Positions 1 to 8,755 of a DNA stretch of 56,582 bases are shown here, piece after piece. The notes below the pieces were generated by a model, which saw nothing but the letters and a program-made list of their open reading frames with translations, did no database searches and was not told where the DNA came from. Each line of letters begins with the position of its first letter. The stretch's first letter is position 1. The translations under genes were made by a program, and so were the position numbers. Source of the DNA: CAZRIE01 sp964600075 (GTDB lineage: Bacteria > Bacteroidota > Bacteroidia > Flavobacteriales > Flavobacteriaceae); NCBI GenBank assembly GCA_964600075.1, contig CAZRIE010000014.1:1-56582 (forward strand), in the 5' to 3' direction.

Positions 1-55
1 ACTACTGACTACTGACTACTGACTACTGACTACTGACTACTGACTACTGACTACT
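1..55. repeat. Heptanucleotide tandem repeat (ACTACTG), about 7.9 copies
   Basis: Seven perfect copies of ACTACTG fill positions 1-49, followed by a partial copy ACTACT to 55 and then a T run. The array touches the window edge, so its full length is unknown. Every frame on either strand meets a stop codon (TGA or TAG) within 21 bases, so it is not coding. It lies 3' of the SDR gene. A perfect 7-mer array is prone to copy-number change and to assembly collapse. Confidence 0.95.
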
Positions 56-74
56 TTTTTCTTCAAAACTCCTG

Positions 75-767
75 TCAAGTGATGTTCAAAGTAGACATTC
101 CCCCATCTACACCAACAATTTGTCCGGTCATCCAGGTACTATTTTCACTTAAAAGAAAAACTGCTATATTAGCGATATCGGAAGCTTCGCCCACACGTTT
201 TAAAGGGTGGCGATCGGCCATTTTTTCTCGTTTCCTATCATTGTTGAGCAAGCGGTCAGCCAAAGTGGTGTTGACCAATGAGGGTGCAATCACGTTAACC
301 CTTAACTTCGGCGCGTATTCGGCGGCCAGTGATTTGGCAAAGCCTTCTATGGCACCCTTAGCGGCCGCGACACTGGTGTGAAATGGCATTCCCGTACCAA
401 CGGCCACAGTGCTAAAGAAAACCATGCTGGCACCATCAGCCATTTTGGGCATTATTTCTTTTACGACCTTGACCATGCTGAAAAAATTTAAATGCATGTC
501 TTCTTCGAACGTTTCCAAAGACATCATTTTAAAAGGTTTTAAGTTAATACTTCCAGGAAAATAGGCGAAGCCGTGTAGTTTATCAGGAAGGCTAGCGGTA
601 TCTAGAGTATCAGATGTGGCATCGAATTGAATATGGGTTATGTTCGTTCCATCTAGGCCATCTTTGCTTCTAGACGCAACGTAAACTGCGTAATTTTCCC
701 GTAATTGTTTGGCCACTGAAAGACCGATTCCGTGTGAACCACCGATAAGTAATATATTCTTTTCCAT
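75..767 (-). CDS. SDR-family protein with a non-canonical active site
   Basis: A 230-residue classical-length short-chain dehydrogenase/reductase. The NAD(P)-binding glycine motif GGSHGIG is at residues 9-15 and the C-terminal TGQIVGVDGG motif typical of FabG-like SDRs is present. The catalytic serine (S119) and lysine (K137) are there, but the place of the catalytic tyrosine four residues before the lysine is taken by Val133, so ordinary SDR redox chemistry is doubtful. It lies 84 bases downstream of the SRPBCC gene on the same strand and probably shares its transcript. I recall similar SDRs beside SRPBCC and photolyase genes in flavobacteria, but no photolyase is visible here because the window ends. 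Family is certain; function is open. Confidence 0.88.
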   Translation of the reverse strand: MEKNILLIGGSHGIGLSVAKQLRENYAVYVASRSKDGLDGTNITHIQFDATSDTLDTASLPDKLHGFAYFPGSINLKPFKMMSLETFEEDMHLNFFSMVKVVKEIMPKMADGASMVFFSTVAVGTGMPFHTSVAAAKGAIEGFAKSLAAEYAPKLRVNVIAPSLVNTTLADRLLNNDRKREKMADRHPLKRVGEASDIANIAVFLLSENSTWMTGQIVGVDGGMSTLNIT

Positions 768-851
768 AAATATTTATATGTTCTATTAGTTTAGAACTGT
801 TGGCGTCAAGTTTCGTTAACTGTCTACAGTTTTCTTTTTTGGGATTCTTTT

Positions 852-1349
852 CTAAAATGATTTAAAATGAAGCTCTTTTGGACTATTCTCAATAGTACCG
901 AAAAGTTTGATTAATTTTTGTTCGCGATATGAAAAAATTTGCTGCAATTGCTTTTTCACTAGTATAGGATGTGCCAGTTGTCCTAAAATACCGAAGGGAA
1001 TTTTATAATCAATAATGTCTTCCATTTCAACGCCGTTATTAATTTCTTTGATAAAATGCTTATGGTGCCATAATGCATAAGGTCCGAACCGTTGCTCATC
1101 GACAAAATATTCGCCTTCTTTTACATGGGTTATTTCCGATACCCATTTTGTTGAATAAAATGGAAAAGGAGAGACTTTGTACTGGATTATTTGCCCGGCA
1201 AACATAGGTCGATCGGTACCCGAAAGAATATGAAAACCCATATGATCCGGAGTAATCACCTTTAGGTTTTTTGGGTCGGATAGAAAGTCCCAAGCTTCCT
1301 TTTTTGAAATTGGAAATGATTGTTTGGAATGTAATTGGTATAGTTTCAT
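852..1349 (-). CDS. SRPBCC-family (START-like) ligand-binding protein
   Basis: 165 residues with the helix-grip pattern of the SRPBCC/polyketide-cyclase-like superfamily. An N-terminal strand is followed by a segment containing AWDFLSDPKNL and ITP, then alternating strands, and a long C-terminal helix rich in Gln, Lys and Arg. There is no signal peptide, so it should be cytoplasmic and bind a hydrophobic ligand; the ligand cannot be inferred. It is the first gene of a two-gene minus-strand unit with the SDR-like gene, behind a promoter whose -7 box overlaps a perfect palindrome. Confidence 0.85.
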   Translation of the reverse strand: MKLYQLHSKQSFPISKKEAWDFLSDPKNLKVITPDHMGFHILSGTDRPMFAGQIIQYKVSPFPFYSTKWVSEITHVKEGEYFVDEQRFGPYALWHHKHFIKEINNGVEMEDIIDYKIPFGILGQLAHPILVKKQLQQIFSYREQKLIKLFGTIENSPKELHFKSF

Positions 1350-1356
1350 TCTTTGT

Positions 1357-1371
1357 ATTTGTACAAATATA
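1357..1371 (-). promoter_or_regulatory. -7 box TATATTTG overlapping palindrome ATTTGTACAAAT
   Basis: The minus strand at 1371-1364 reads TATATTTG, matching the Bacteroidota -7 consensus TAnnTTTG. It overlaps a perfect 12-bp palindrome ATTTGTACAAAT at 1357-1368. The SRPBCC start codon begins at 1349, so transcription would start only about ten bases or fewer upstream and the leader would be very short. A palindrome on the -7 box and start site is a natural repressor operator. No clear -33 TTG is seen. The regulator is not in the window. Confidence 0.5.
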
Positions 1372-1700
1372 ACCGCTATTTTGTTTAGCTAGAAATCAGA
1401 TTAGTTAAACAATTATTAAGAACACACTAAAAGCACTCCTATTGAGTACTAATTTCATAAAATGAGGCAGTACCTCAAACCCTACTGATAGTTATCGTAA
1501 CTCCTAAGAGGAAATGGAGTTTACAAAAGATAAAGCTCACTTTCTTTTAAAGAAGTGAGTTAGGACTATAATGAAAATGGTATTTTGCTAGGGAATAGGT
1601 TTTTGAAGAATGGGCTTTCTTTTCGATCATACTATCGAGAAAACATCAGATTCTGAGGCTATATGGCTTGTATTTTGTACATTTCACTTGAAACCGTGAT
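1372..1700. other. Intergenic region between divergent genes
   Basis: About 330 bases between the SRPBCC gene (minus) and the propeller gene (plus). It holds one imperfect inverted repeat at 1536-1559 (CTCACTT then AAGTGAG, 10-base loop) without a T tract, so it is not a convincing terminator. A TATTTTG sequence at 1671-1677 resembles a -7 box for the plus-strand gene but is one base short of TAnnTTTG. No open reading frame with protein-like composition was seen. Confidence 0.5.
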
Positions 1701-2900
1701 ATGAAAAAAGAGTTAATACTCATCTTCTTTCTTTTGATTTCCTTAATTCTTACAGGGCAGCAACCTAGTCAAGAATTGGGTCCGATGCCCGATATTGTTT
1801 TCGAAACATCCGGACTGATTTTTTATAATGGGAAGCTGGTGACCCACAACGATTCGGGTAATACGCCACAGTTATTCGAAATCGATACAGTTTCACTTGA
1901 AATAACGCGTACAGTTACCTTGAACAATGTTGAAAATGTTGATTGGGAGGATATTGCCCAAGATGATTTATATATTTACATCGGAGATTTTGGTAATAAT
2001 CTGGGTACACGACAAGATTTGGCAATTTACCGCATTGCAAAATCAGACTACAATGGCTCGGATAGCGTAATGGCCGAAGTAATCAATTTTGAATATGAAG
2101 ACCAAGTAGATTTCACCAATGTGGGTAATAGCGATTGGGACGCAGAAGCTCTGTTTGTTCTCAATGACCAATTGATAGTTTTGACCAAACAGTGGCAGAG
2201 TGAGGGTACCATTGCTTATTCCCTTCCCAAAACGCCAGGTAGCTATATGGCCAAACGACTCGATAGTTATGATACCGATGGTTTAGTTACGGGCGCAACC
2301 TATAATCCGACAACAGAAAGTCTGCATATAATTGGCTACAACAGATTCCTTCAACCATTTGTTTTTCGGGTCGAAGGAGTAAATGAGAATGCAATTTTTG
2401 AAGGAACGGTAAGCCGTTCAAATTTCGAAATTGGTCAGGCGCAAGTTGAAAGTATTGCTTATGCCGATTCAAATACCTATTTCTTTTCGACTGAATTCTT
2501 CGCTAGTGCGAATCCCCCAATCAATTTTGATTCCTTACTGTTTTCTTTTAAACCTAAAGAAACCGTTGAAGAAGAAGAGGAAGAAGAGGAAGAAGGGGAA
2601 GAAGGGGAAGAAGAAGAAGGGGAAAACGAAGAAGAAGAAGAAGATGGAGGGGAAGACAATGAATCTAGGCTTACACTCTTTAGACCGTTCGGTTCCATTT
2701 TTTTAAATTACCGGCTAAATACCGATAGTGAGGTTTTTGGTATGTCTGTTTTTGATACTTCGGGGCGTCTTATTTCAAACCTTCCGTATGATGAAATCAA
2801 GGACAATAGGGTCGATATCTCTAATTTGGAAGGTGCTGTCTATTATCTTACATTTTATACCTCAGAAGGATTGGTTTCAAAACCATTTTCCGGACGCTAA
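1701..2900 (+). CDS. Secreted propeller-like protein with poly-Glu linker and T9SS-type tail
   Basis: 399 residues. A hydrophobic signal peptide covers about residues 1-20. Residues about 25-285 carry short repeats of the kind DDLYIYIGDFGNN and LYNPTTESLHIIGYN, like a beta-propeller; I do not recognise a named family. Residues about 289-320 are an almost pure Glu/Gly linker from a purine tract at 2567-2660. The last 70 residues contain VFDTSGRLI and later VDISNLEGAVYYLTFYTSEG, resembling a type A sorting domain of the type IX secretion system, though degenerate. It is therefore probably exported and surface-attached or released. Its substrate is unknown. It may have its own promoter. Confidence 0.75.
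   Translation: MKKELILIFFLLISLILTGQQPSQELGPMPDIVFETSGLIFYNGKLVTHNDSGNTPQLFEIDTVSLEITRTVTLNNVENVDWEDIAQDDLYIYIGDFGNNLGTRQDLAIYRIAKSDYNGSDSVMAEVINFEYEDQVDFTNVGNSDWDAEALFVLNDQLIVLTKQWQSEGTIAYSLPKTPGSYMAKRLDSYDTDGLVTGATYNPTTESLHIIGYNRFLQPFVFRVEGVNENAIFEGTVSRSNFEIGQAQVESIAYADSNTYFFSTEFFASANPPINFDSLLFSFKPKETVEEEEEEEEEGEEGEEEEGENEEEEEDGGEDNESRLTLFRPFGSIFLNYRLNTDSEVFGMSVFDTSGRLISNLPYDEIKDNRVDISNLEGAVYYLTFYTSEGLVSKPFSGR
2567..2660 (+). repeat. Purine-rich GAA/GGA tract encoding an acidic linker
   Basis: Nearly every codon is GAA, GAG or GGG, so the coding strand is almost pure purine for about 94 bases. It encodes about 30 residues that are mostly Glu with scattered Gly, between the globular part and the C-terminal tail of the secreted protein. 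Such a tract is slippage-prone in steps of three bases, so linker length is expected to vary between strains without breaking the frame. Confidence 0.85.
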
Positions 2901-2928
2901 ATACCGTTATTTAAGACTTCATTAACAA

Positions 2929-2956
2929 TTGCCGCCTCACTTTATATTTAGCTTTG
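2929..2956 (+). promoter_or_regulatory. Promoter TTG-N17-TAGCTTTG for the DUF2911 gene
   Basis: TTG at 2929-2931 is followed after exactly 17 bases by TAGCTTTG at 2949-2956, a full match to the Bacteroidota promoter form TTG-N17..23-TAnnTTTG. Transcription should begin a few bases after 2956, giving a short leader to the ATG at 2979. The DUF2911 gene is thus likely transcribed independently of the upstream propeller gene. Confidence 0.75.
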
Positions 2957-2978
2957 CAAAAACATAAAATCGATACCA

Positions 2979-3824
2979 ATGAAAAAATTATTCCTTTTAA
3001 CAATTATTTTTGCCGTTTCCATTTCTGTGGAAGCACAAATCAGCACCCCGGCACCTAGTCCGGCATCGAAGTTGGAACAGAAAATCGGATTGACCGATGT
3101 AACCGTCGAGTATTCGAGACCATCTATGCGCGGAAGAACTATTTTCGGCGGTCTTGAAGCTTATGGTGAATTATGGCGTACGGGTGCAAATGCCAGAACC
3201 AAAATTACATTTAGCGACGATGTTAAAATAGACGGACAAGAGCTTAAAGCCGGTTCATATGCAATTTTCACAAAGCCCGGAAAGCAAACTTGGGAAGTCT
3301 TTTTCTACACGGAAGCTGATGGCGGAGGTAGTCCTAAATGGGACGAAAGTAAGGTGGCGGCAAAAACTACGGTCGAAGTTTATCCGATGACCATGGATGT
3401 CGAAACGTTCACCATTACGCTCGATGACCTTAAATCTAATTCGGGCAACTTGGGCCTAATGTGGGAGAAGACCTATATTGCCGTTCCAATTGAAGTTCCT
3501 ACGGGTGCCAAGGTCGAAAAAAGCATAGAAACCACCATGGGTGGAAGCCCCACAGGCGACGATTATTATGCTGCTGCGGTATACTATCTTAGTGAAGGAA
3601 AAGATATTTCAAAAGCAGACAAATGGATGGAGAAGGCCATGTCTATGACCGAAGACCCTGCCTACTGGCAATTGCGTCAGCAGTCACTTATCAAAGCTAA
3701 AGCAGGAGATAAGAAAGCGGCAATTGCAACGGCAAAAAAATCTCTGGCTAAAGCCAAGGAAGCCGGTAATGATGATTATGTAAAAATGAACAACGACTCT
3801 TTGAAAGAGTGGGGGATCAAGTAA
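2979..3824 (+). CDS. DUF2911-domain exported protein
   Basis: 281 residues with a signal peptide ending near VEAQ (about residue 20). Residues about 28-170 match the DUF2911 pattern: GLTDVTVEYSRPSMRGRTIFG, then YGELWRTGANARTKITFSDDV, then LKAGSYAIFTKPG. The C-terminal third is helical and repeat-like (DDYYAAAVYYLSEGKDISKADKWMEKAM, then a second helical pair), resembling a TPR-type extension. The biochemical role of DUF2911 is not known to me. The protein is expected in the periplasm. It has its own promoter upstream and a strong terminator downstream, so it is monocistronic. Confidence 0.85.
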   Translation: MKKLFLLTIIFAVSISVEAQISTPAPSPASKLEQKIGLTDVTVEYSRPSMRGRTIFGGLEAYGELWRTGANARTKITFSDDVKIDGQELKAGSYAIFTKPGKQTWEVFFYTEADGGGSPKWDESKVAAKTTVEVYPMTMDVETFTITLDDLKSNSGNLGLMWEKTYIAVPIEVPTGAKVEKSIETTMGGSPTGDDYYAAAVYYLSEGKDISKADKWMEKAMSMTEDPAYWQLRQQSLIKAKAGDKKAAIATAKKSLAKAKEAGNDDYVKMNNDSLKEWGIK

Positions 3825-3845
3825 TTTTAACCCAAGTGAATTAAC

Positions 3846-3879
3846 AAAGCCCTGACCTTATAAAGTCAGGGCTTTTTTT
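3846..3879 (+). terminator. Rho-independent terminator after the DUF2911 gene
   Basis: An 11-bp perfect stem, AAAGCCCTGAC at 3846-3856 and GTCAGGGCTTT at 3865-3875, encloses an 8-base loop and is followed by a T run on the plus strand. It stands between convergent genes. The minus-strand side lacks a long T tract, so it would end minus-strand transcripts less well. Confidence 0.9.
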
Positions 3880-3880
3880 A

Positions 3881-6800
3881 TCACTGCTTGGTGGCCCAAG
3901 AGGCTATTTTCCAGACATCTTTAGGAACAATGTTTCCCGATTCTAGTTCGGTTAATGCTTGGGTATCATTTTCATAAAAGGCCAACGCTAATTGGGTTTT
4001 CTTATGATTTTTTGTGGTCGATGATTTTAGTCTTGTAAGCATGGCGTTTAGCTTAGAAGCTTCTGTTGATTTTTTTAAAGTCAACAGACCGTATAGATGG
4101 TTTAAGGTATTGTTATCTAAATGGTTTTCGGTATAGGTAATAACGTGTTTTGAAAGCGATTTAGATTTTTCTGTTTCCCCTATAGCTTCGAAAGCTAATG
4201 ACAGCAAAAAATCTTGTGCTCTCTCGTCAGGGGCATAGGGTTTTCCTACTCCAATATTTTCGGGCCACTCTTTTGATTTTTCCAATATGGCTATTGCTTG
4301 CTTATAGTCTTTCTTTTTAAAATGTGATTTTGCAACTGCCATATGTGCCCTTTCATAGATTTCACGGCTTTCACTGGCATGTTCATACGGCAGCACCTGA
4401 ACACTTTCTAATACTTTTAGCACTTCTTCGAACTGACCCGTGTTCAATAAGGCTTTGGCATGGGCCAATCCTATGTTATAGTTGTCACGGAATTTTTTAT
4501 ACCCTTTTTTCGAGAGCTCAAGGCCTCTCTCGTATTTTTCTTCTCCTAAATAGAACTGTATGGTTTCTTCCCATACCTTCCAATTTTTGTTATTTATCTG
4601 AAGCGCTTTTTCATAATCTGAAGATCGATTATCAAAAGATGCGTTACTCAATATTTTGGCGCGGAATCTGTAGAAAATCGCTGAGTCTGGCTCATCCTTT
4701 AAATCTGTTAAGATAGATTGGCCTTTTTCTATTTGGCCTACCGCTAAATAGTTTTGCGCTACATAATATTTTAATTTCCAACTATCGTTTTTATTAATTG
4801 CCCATTCCAAAACTGGAAGTGTTTCCCGACGATAAGGAAAAACAAAGTCAATCGGGTCTTGCACGAATTCATCTAATAGTACGGCGGTTTTCTCTGGCTC
4901 GATATCCTTTAGAAGATATGCCATCCACAGTTTGTTCTTGGCAGCTTTTGTATCCAACTTCAATGTCGCAATAGCTTCTTTGTTCAAACCGAGATTATAA
5001 TATTCCAAAGCAAGCCCTAAAATAGTTTCAGCGGGAAACTCATTTGTCTGGTTGAGTTCAGGATTTTCCGAGCCCATAAAACTTTCTTCAAGTTTTGCAA
5101 AATGAGAAAGAGGGTCAATTTCAAATAAGGATTTGAGTTCCTCTTGAAATGATTCCTTTTCACCTTGTTTTCTGGTAACAACTACCATGACCTTTCTAGC
5201 GTTCAGATTATAGGTGTTGAAATCCAATGCCTTTTGTGCATAAGTTTTAGCCTTTGCAAAATTTTGGGATGCCGAATAGATTTCTGCCATTTGTGCATAG
5301 GCTACTGTTCGGTACTTAATGTCCCTTGCGGCCCAGCCTAAAGATTCCAATGCATTAGTGATGTCTTTCAATGCACGGTACGTTATCCCGGCTATGTAAT
5401 TGGCACCAGAATTGTAAGTGTCCATTTTCAAAACAGTATTTGCATGCTGTAAAGCCTTTTTACAATCGGTTTTCCGATATTCTAGTTCGGCCATTTTGAT
5501 ATGAGCGGCCTTATGTGATGGGTCTAATTGAATAAGTTCAGAGAGTTTGTTACGGGCTAATTCGTATTCTCGATATTCAAGGGCTTCCGTACCTTCAAAA
5601 AGTAATTGTTCCGGTTGGGAGATTTTTAAATTTTCATCCGAATAGAAAGGCCTTTTTAGCAGATTTGTTTGAGGTTCGTTTGAATAAGACAATTCCGTTC
5701 CCACTATTGAAACTTCTATTTTATCGGATGTTTTTATAGGAAAATATTTTGAAAAAATTTCCATGGGCTTTAAATCAAGTTTTTCCCTTACTGTTTCTTT
5801 TCCATTTACGACGACCAGAATTTCTTGGTTTAAATTTTGTAATGCGTTCAAACCAATATAAGCTTCACCATTATTGACTTCGAAATTCAGAACACCATGC
5901 TCTGAGGCGTCTACCATGCCCCCGATTTCTTTATAGGGAAACCAAATTTCTCCCCAGTGGTCCATAATATTAGGGTCAAAGCCCACCTGACTAATAGGGT
6001 TTATGGCACCACCTGAATATTGGTCAAAAAGCCGCCCTGCCTGAAATTCGATATATTGTCCGTCGGAATCGGTCAATAAATCTTCCCAAATTCCTCCGGA
6101 ACGCGATAAGGCCCAAAGCCAAAGTTTTTGCCCAGGCATTTCTTCGTAAGGCGACCATTGGCCAAAGCCGAATTTGCTGTCATGATAGTAACCACCAAAA
6201 AAATCGTTGTACTCCCCGACGACATGATACGACTTAGCGGGGCCAAAATTATTGTTCTTATACATCGCAAGATTTCGCCCCTTGTCATCAATTGGCCATG
6301 TATGTGCGTCACCATTATGTTCTACATAGGCATTCCCGGGAATAAAGAATTCAAGATCATTTGTTGCTACTGCTGCGGCAGTCATCCAATTGTAGTACGA
6401 CTCGGTTAATGGAGAAGCATTGTACCAAGAGGCATTAGTTTCAAAATAGGCCTTGTCTTTTTCTAGACGTATCTCCACCGTCCAACGCGTATTCGAGGGC
6501 AAATCTGTATTGCCGACAATACAACTGACACTGCCGTCGGTATTTGTCCTGATGGTGTAGTCTACAGGTGTTGCCGTAGCCGGATGATGCCCAATAATTC
6601 CGAAATTGAACTCGATACCGCCAGAGGTCCATGGGCCGCGCATAGAGATATTCCGAAACTTCATTACCTCGTTTTTGTACAAAAATTCTTCGCCTGTACT
6701 TTTTTCGATAGCGCCCCAGATTTGACCTCCGATCTCTGGTAAGACCATTACTTTAATATACTCGTTTTCTAGGGTTACGACTTTCCAGTCTTTCTTTTGC

Positions 6801-7009
6801 GCTTTATGATCATACTCTTCAAACTTATGGTAGGGAGCTATTTTAGGGTCCTCTGATAGGATGGGTACAGGGTTCGGTTTTCCAAAACCATAGGTATCCA
6901 GGGAGATGATTTCTTCTTTGATGGTAATAGCATCCTGCGCTAGAGCCTTGGGCATTACGAACAAAATAACCATAAGTACTATTCCAAATATCGAACTATT
7001 CATTTTCAT
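3881..7009 (-). CDS. DUF5107 domain fused to TPR repeats, exported
   Basis: 1042 residues. A signal peptide ends near residue 24 (KALAQD). Residues about 25-330 match DUF5107, a beta-sandwich region I relate to the aldose-epimerase/galactose-mutarotase-like fold: LENEYIKVMVLPEIGGQIWGA, RGPWTSGGIEFNFG, HHPATATPVDYT, and repeated Trp/His/Glu-rich loops that could bind sugar. From about residue 460 to 1000 come many TPR-like helical pairs (for example KAAHIKMAELEYRKTDCKKALQHANTVLKMD). It is the last gene of the PUL-like locus, 88 bases after the sulfatase, with no terminator seen between them. A carbohydrate-binding or carbohydrate-active role fits both the fold and the place, but no catalytic residues can be assigned from sequence. 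Confidence 0.85.
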   Translation of the reverse strand: MKMNSSIFGIVLMVILFVMPKALAQDAITIKEEIISLDTYGFGKPNPVPILSEDPKIAPYHKFEEYDHKAQKKDWKVVTLENEYIKVMVLPEIGGQIWGAIEKSTGEEFLYKNEVMKFRNISMRGPWTSGGIEFNFGIIGHHPATATPVDYTIRTNTDGSVSCIVGNTDLPSNTRWTVEIRLEKDKAYFETNASWYNASPLTESYYNWMTAAAVATNDLEFFIPGNAYVEHNGDAHTWPIDDKGRNLAMYKNNNFGPAKSYHVVGEYNDFFGGYYHDSKFGFGQWSPYEEMPGQKLWLWALSRSGGIWEDLLTDSDGQYIEFQAGRLFDQYSGGAINPISQVGFDPNIMDHWGEIWFPYKEIGGMVDASEHGVLNFEVNNGEAYIGLNALQNLNQEILVVVNGKETVREKLDLKPMEIFSKYFPIKTSDKIEVSIVGTELSYSNEPQTNLLKRPFYSDENLKISQPEQLLFEGTEALEYREYELARNKLSELIQLDPSHKAAHIKMAELEYRKTDCKKALQHANTVLKMDTYNSGANYIAGITYRALKDITNALESLGWAARDIKYRTVAYAQMAEIYSASQNFAKAKTYAQKALDFNTYNLNARKVMVVVTRKQGEKESFQEELKSLFEIDPLSHFAKLEESFMGSENPELNQTNEFPAETILGLALEYYNLGLNKEAIATLKLDTKAAKNKLWMAYLLKDIEPEKTAVLLDEFVQDPIDFVFPYRRETLPVLEWAINKNDSWKLKYYVAQNYLAVGQIEKGQSILTDLKDEPDSAIFYRFRAKILSNASFDNRSSDYEKALQINNKNWKVWEETIQFYLGEEKYERGLELSKKGYKKFRDNYNIGLAHAKALLNTGQFEEVLKVLESVQVLPYEHASESREIYERAHMAVAKSHFKKKDYKQAIAILEKSKEWPENIGVGKPYAPDERAQDFLLSLAFEAIGETEKSKSLSKHVITYTENHLDNNTLNHLYGLLTLKKSTEASKLNAMLTRLKSSTTKNHKKTQLALAFYENDTQALTELESGNIVPKDVWKIASWATKQ

Positions 7010-7097
7010 ACTTGATTTGTCTTTCTGTTTTTAAATTCGAATCCTCATATTGCAGTGTGTGGATAAAGTCAGCTACGACTGTCCTGCGTTTTTACTA

Positions 7098-8660
7098 TTA
7101 AAGATTCTTTCGGTGTACGTTTCCTTTTTCGTCTATGGTATATCCTTCTGGGATTTTTTTATTCCAAGTAAGCTGTGGTAACATCTCCAAGAGCACTTTT
7201 CTATGGCTTTCAATAATTTTCCCGTTTCCTTTTTTGTACGCAATATTATCCCATTCATGGGAATCCGTCAAATGATCATATAGTTCTTCAAGACCAATAT
7301 CAGGATAATATATATAGCGATAGCGTTCGCTTCTTACGGCATGGCCGGCAAATGGTTTTTCGGTCCAAGAAAACTGGTAGCTGCTAATTATTGGAGAAGT
7401 CTTAGCTTCAGGGTTTTTAATTTGAGGAACAAGACTATGCCCATCTAAATGCGCAGGTTTATCAAATCCGGCCAAATCTACGAGCGTAGGGTAAATATCC
7501 ATAAGGCTTACGGGTTGAGCACAGCTCGATCCCGCTTGGGTAATACCGGGAGCGGAAATAATTAGCGGTACGCGGGTAGATCGCTCCCAAAGGGTAAATT
7601 TCTCAATATTTTCCTTTTCACCCATGTGCATACCATGATCTGACCATAGAACGATAATAGTATTCTTGGCGTATTGGGAGTTTTTAATGGTATCTAACAA
7701 CCTACCGACCATGGCATCTGAAAAGCTGATTGCCGCGGCATAGGATTGAACCACTTTTTCCCATTGCTGGTTATCTTCTACCCATTTATGAATCCAACGT
7801 CTACCATGGTCAAAAGCATCGTCAAGGTCATTCTCCTTATAAACCGGTAGCACAATATCTTCTAATGGGTACATGTCAAAATACTTTTGCGGAACCTCCC
7901 ACGGGTCATGAGGTTTCCAGACTCCCGCGGCCAAAAAAAATGGTTTCTCATGCTCCAATCCTAATTGATAATTAGCCCAGTCCACCACGTGGTAGTCCGC
8001 CATTTTTTCATCTGGTACGGGAATTGGCCCCCATGTCCACCAACTATTTTCCCCGCTGATCTCGCCACCGGGCCTGGTTTTGTTATCCACATCATGTGGA
8101 TATATAACATCTTTAGGCGCTCGAATTTGGTACGGATGTGAGATATACGAACTCGGGTAATAGAAATCCCAATTATCTGGTTCCACTTGGCTAGTCGGTG
8201 CCCAAGGAGGTGCTTGGCTATGGTATATTTTCCCCGCCCCTAAAGTCTTATACTCTTTATTTTTAAAAAATTGCTCTAAGGTCTCAACATTTTCAAGCCC
8301 GGGAAAATTTCTCCATTCGGGCCCATCTCCCCAATGTACGTTCTCCACTCCAGATCGCGCATGGTGCACTCCTGAAAGTATAGCTGCTCGGGCAGGGGCA
8401 CAAGCCGGTGCTGGCGTATGAGCATTGGTGAAGATCATGGAGGCCGCGGCAAGTTTATCAATATTTGGAGTATGGATTTTCATCCCTTCATGACCGCCTA
8501 GATATCCTACCCAGTCATTCATATCATCAACAGCTATAAAAAGAACATTTGGCTTTTCTTCGCTGGGCGGCACCTGTGTTTTCCCCTGATTATGAATAAA
8601 TAAACATGCAATAAGGGAAAGAACAATATATTTATGATTTAATCCGAACATATTTTTCAT
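7098..8660 (-). CDS. Secreted formylglycine-type sulfatase, iduronate-2-sulfatase-like
   Basis: 520 residues with an N-terminal hydrophobic signal segment. The metal-binding start NVLFIAVDDMNDWVGYLGG is at residues 38-56. The nucleophile motif is CAPAR with Cys87 and Arg91; the cysteine must be converted to formylglycine, and the usual Ser of CxPSR is Ala here. TPNID, GAGKIYH and the WSDHGMHMGEKENIEKFTLWERSTRVPLI block complete the alkaline-phosphatase-superfamily core. The DDMNDWxGxLGGH opening is typical of S1_7-like sulfatases annotated as choline or iduronate-2-sulfatases; the true substrate is unknown. No maturation enzyme (anSME or FGE) is visible in the window. It sits between the CRTAC1-like and DUF5107 genes in one direction. 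Confidence 0.92.
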   Translation of the reverse strand: MKNMFGLNHKYIVLSLIACLFIHNQGKTQVPPSEEKPNVLFIAVDDMNDWVGYLGGHEGMKIHTPNIDKLAAASMIFTNAHTPAPACAPARAAILSGVHHARSGVENVHWGDGPEWRNFPGLENVETLEQFFKNKEYKTLGAGKIYHSQAPPWAPTSQVEPDNWDFYYPSSYISHPYQIRAPKDVIYPHDVDNKTRPGGEISGENSWWTWGPIPVPDEKMADYHVVDWANYQLGLEHEKPFFLAAGVWKPHDPWEVPQKYFDMYPLEDIVLPVYKENDLDDAFDHGRRWIHKWVEDNQQWEKVVQSYAAAISFSDAMVGRLLDTIKNSQYAKNTIIVLWSDHGMHMGEKENIEKFTLWERSTRVPLIISAPGITQAGSSCAQPVSLMDIYPTLVDLAGFDKPAHLDGHSLVPQIKNPEAKTSPIISSYQFSWTEKPFAGHAVRSERYRYIYYPDIGLEELYDHLTDSHEWDNIAYKKGNGKIIESHRKVLLEMLPQLTWNKKIPEGYTIDEKGNVHRKNL

Positions 8661-8755
8661 AAAATTGTAATTGTCAGTTTGATCTTCTTTTTTGACCGAG
8701 AAACAAGGGAATTTTCTTGGATTTTTCTTTTAGCATCTCAAGAGTACTCAGCAAT

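Noticed and set aside
1..55. CRISPR array
   Set aside because: Units are 7 bases with no spacers; a simple tandem repeat.
2477..2698. Poly-Ser minus-strand frame opposite the poly-Glu tract
   Set aside because: It is only the complement of the GAA/GGA tract inside a well-supported plus-strand gene.
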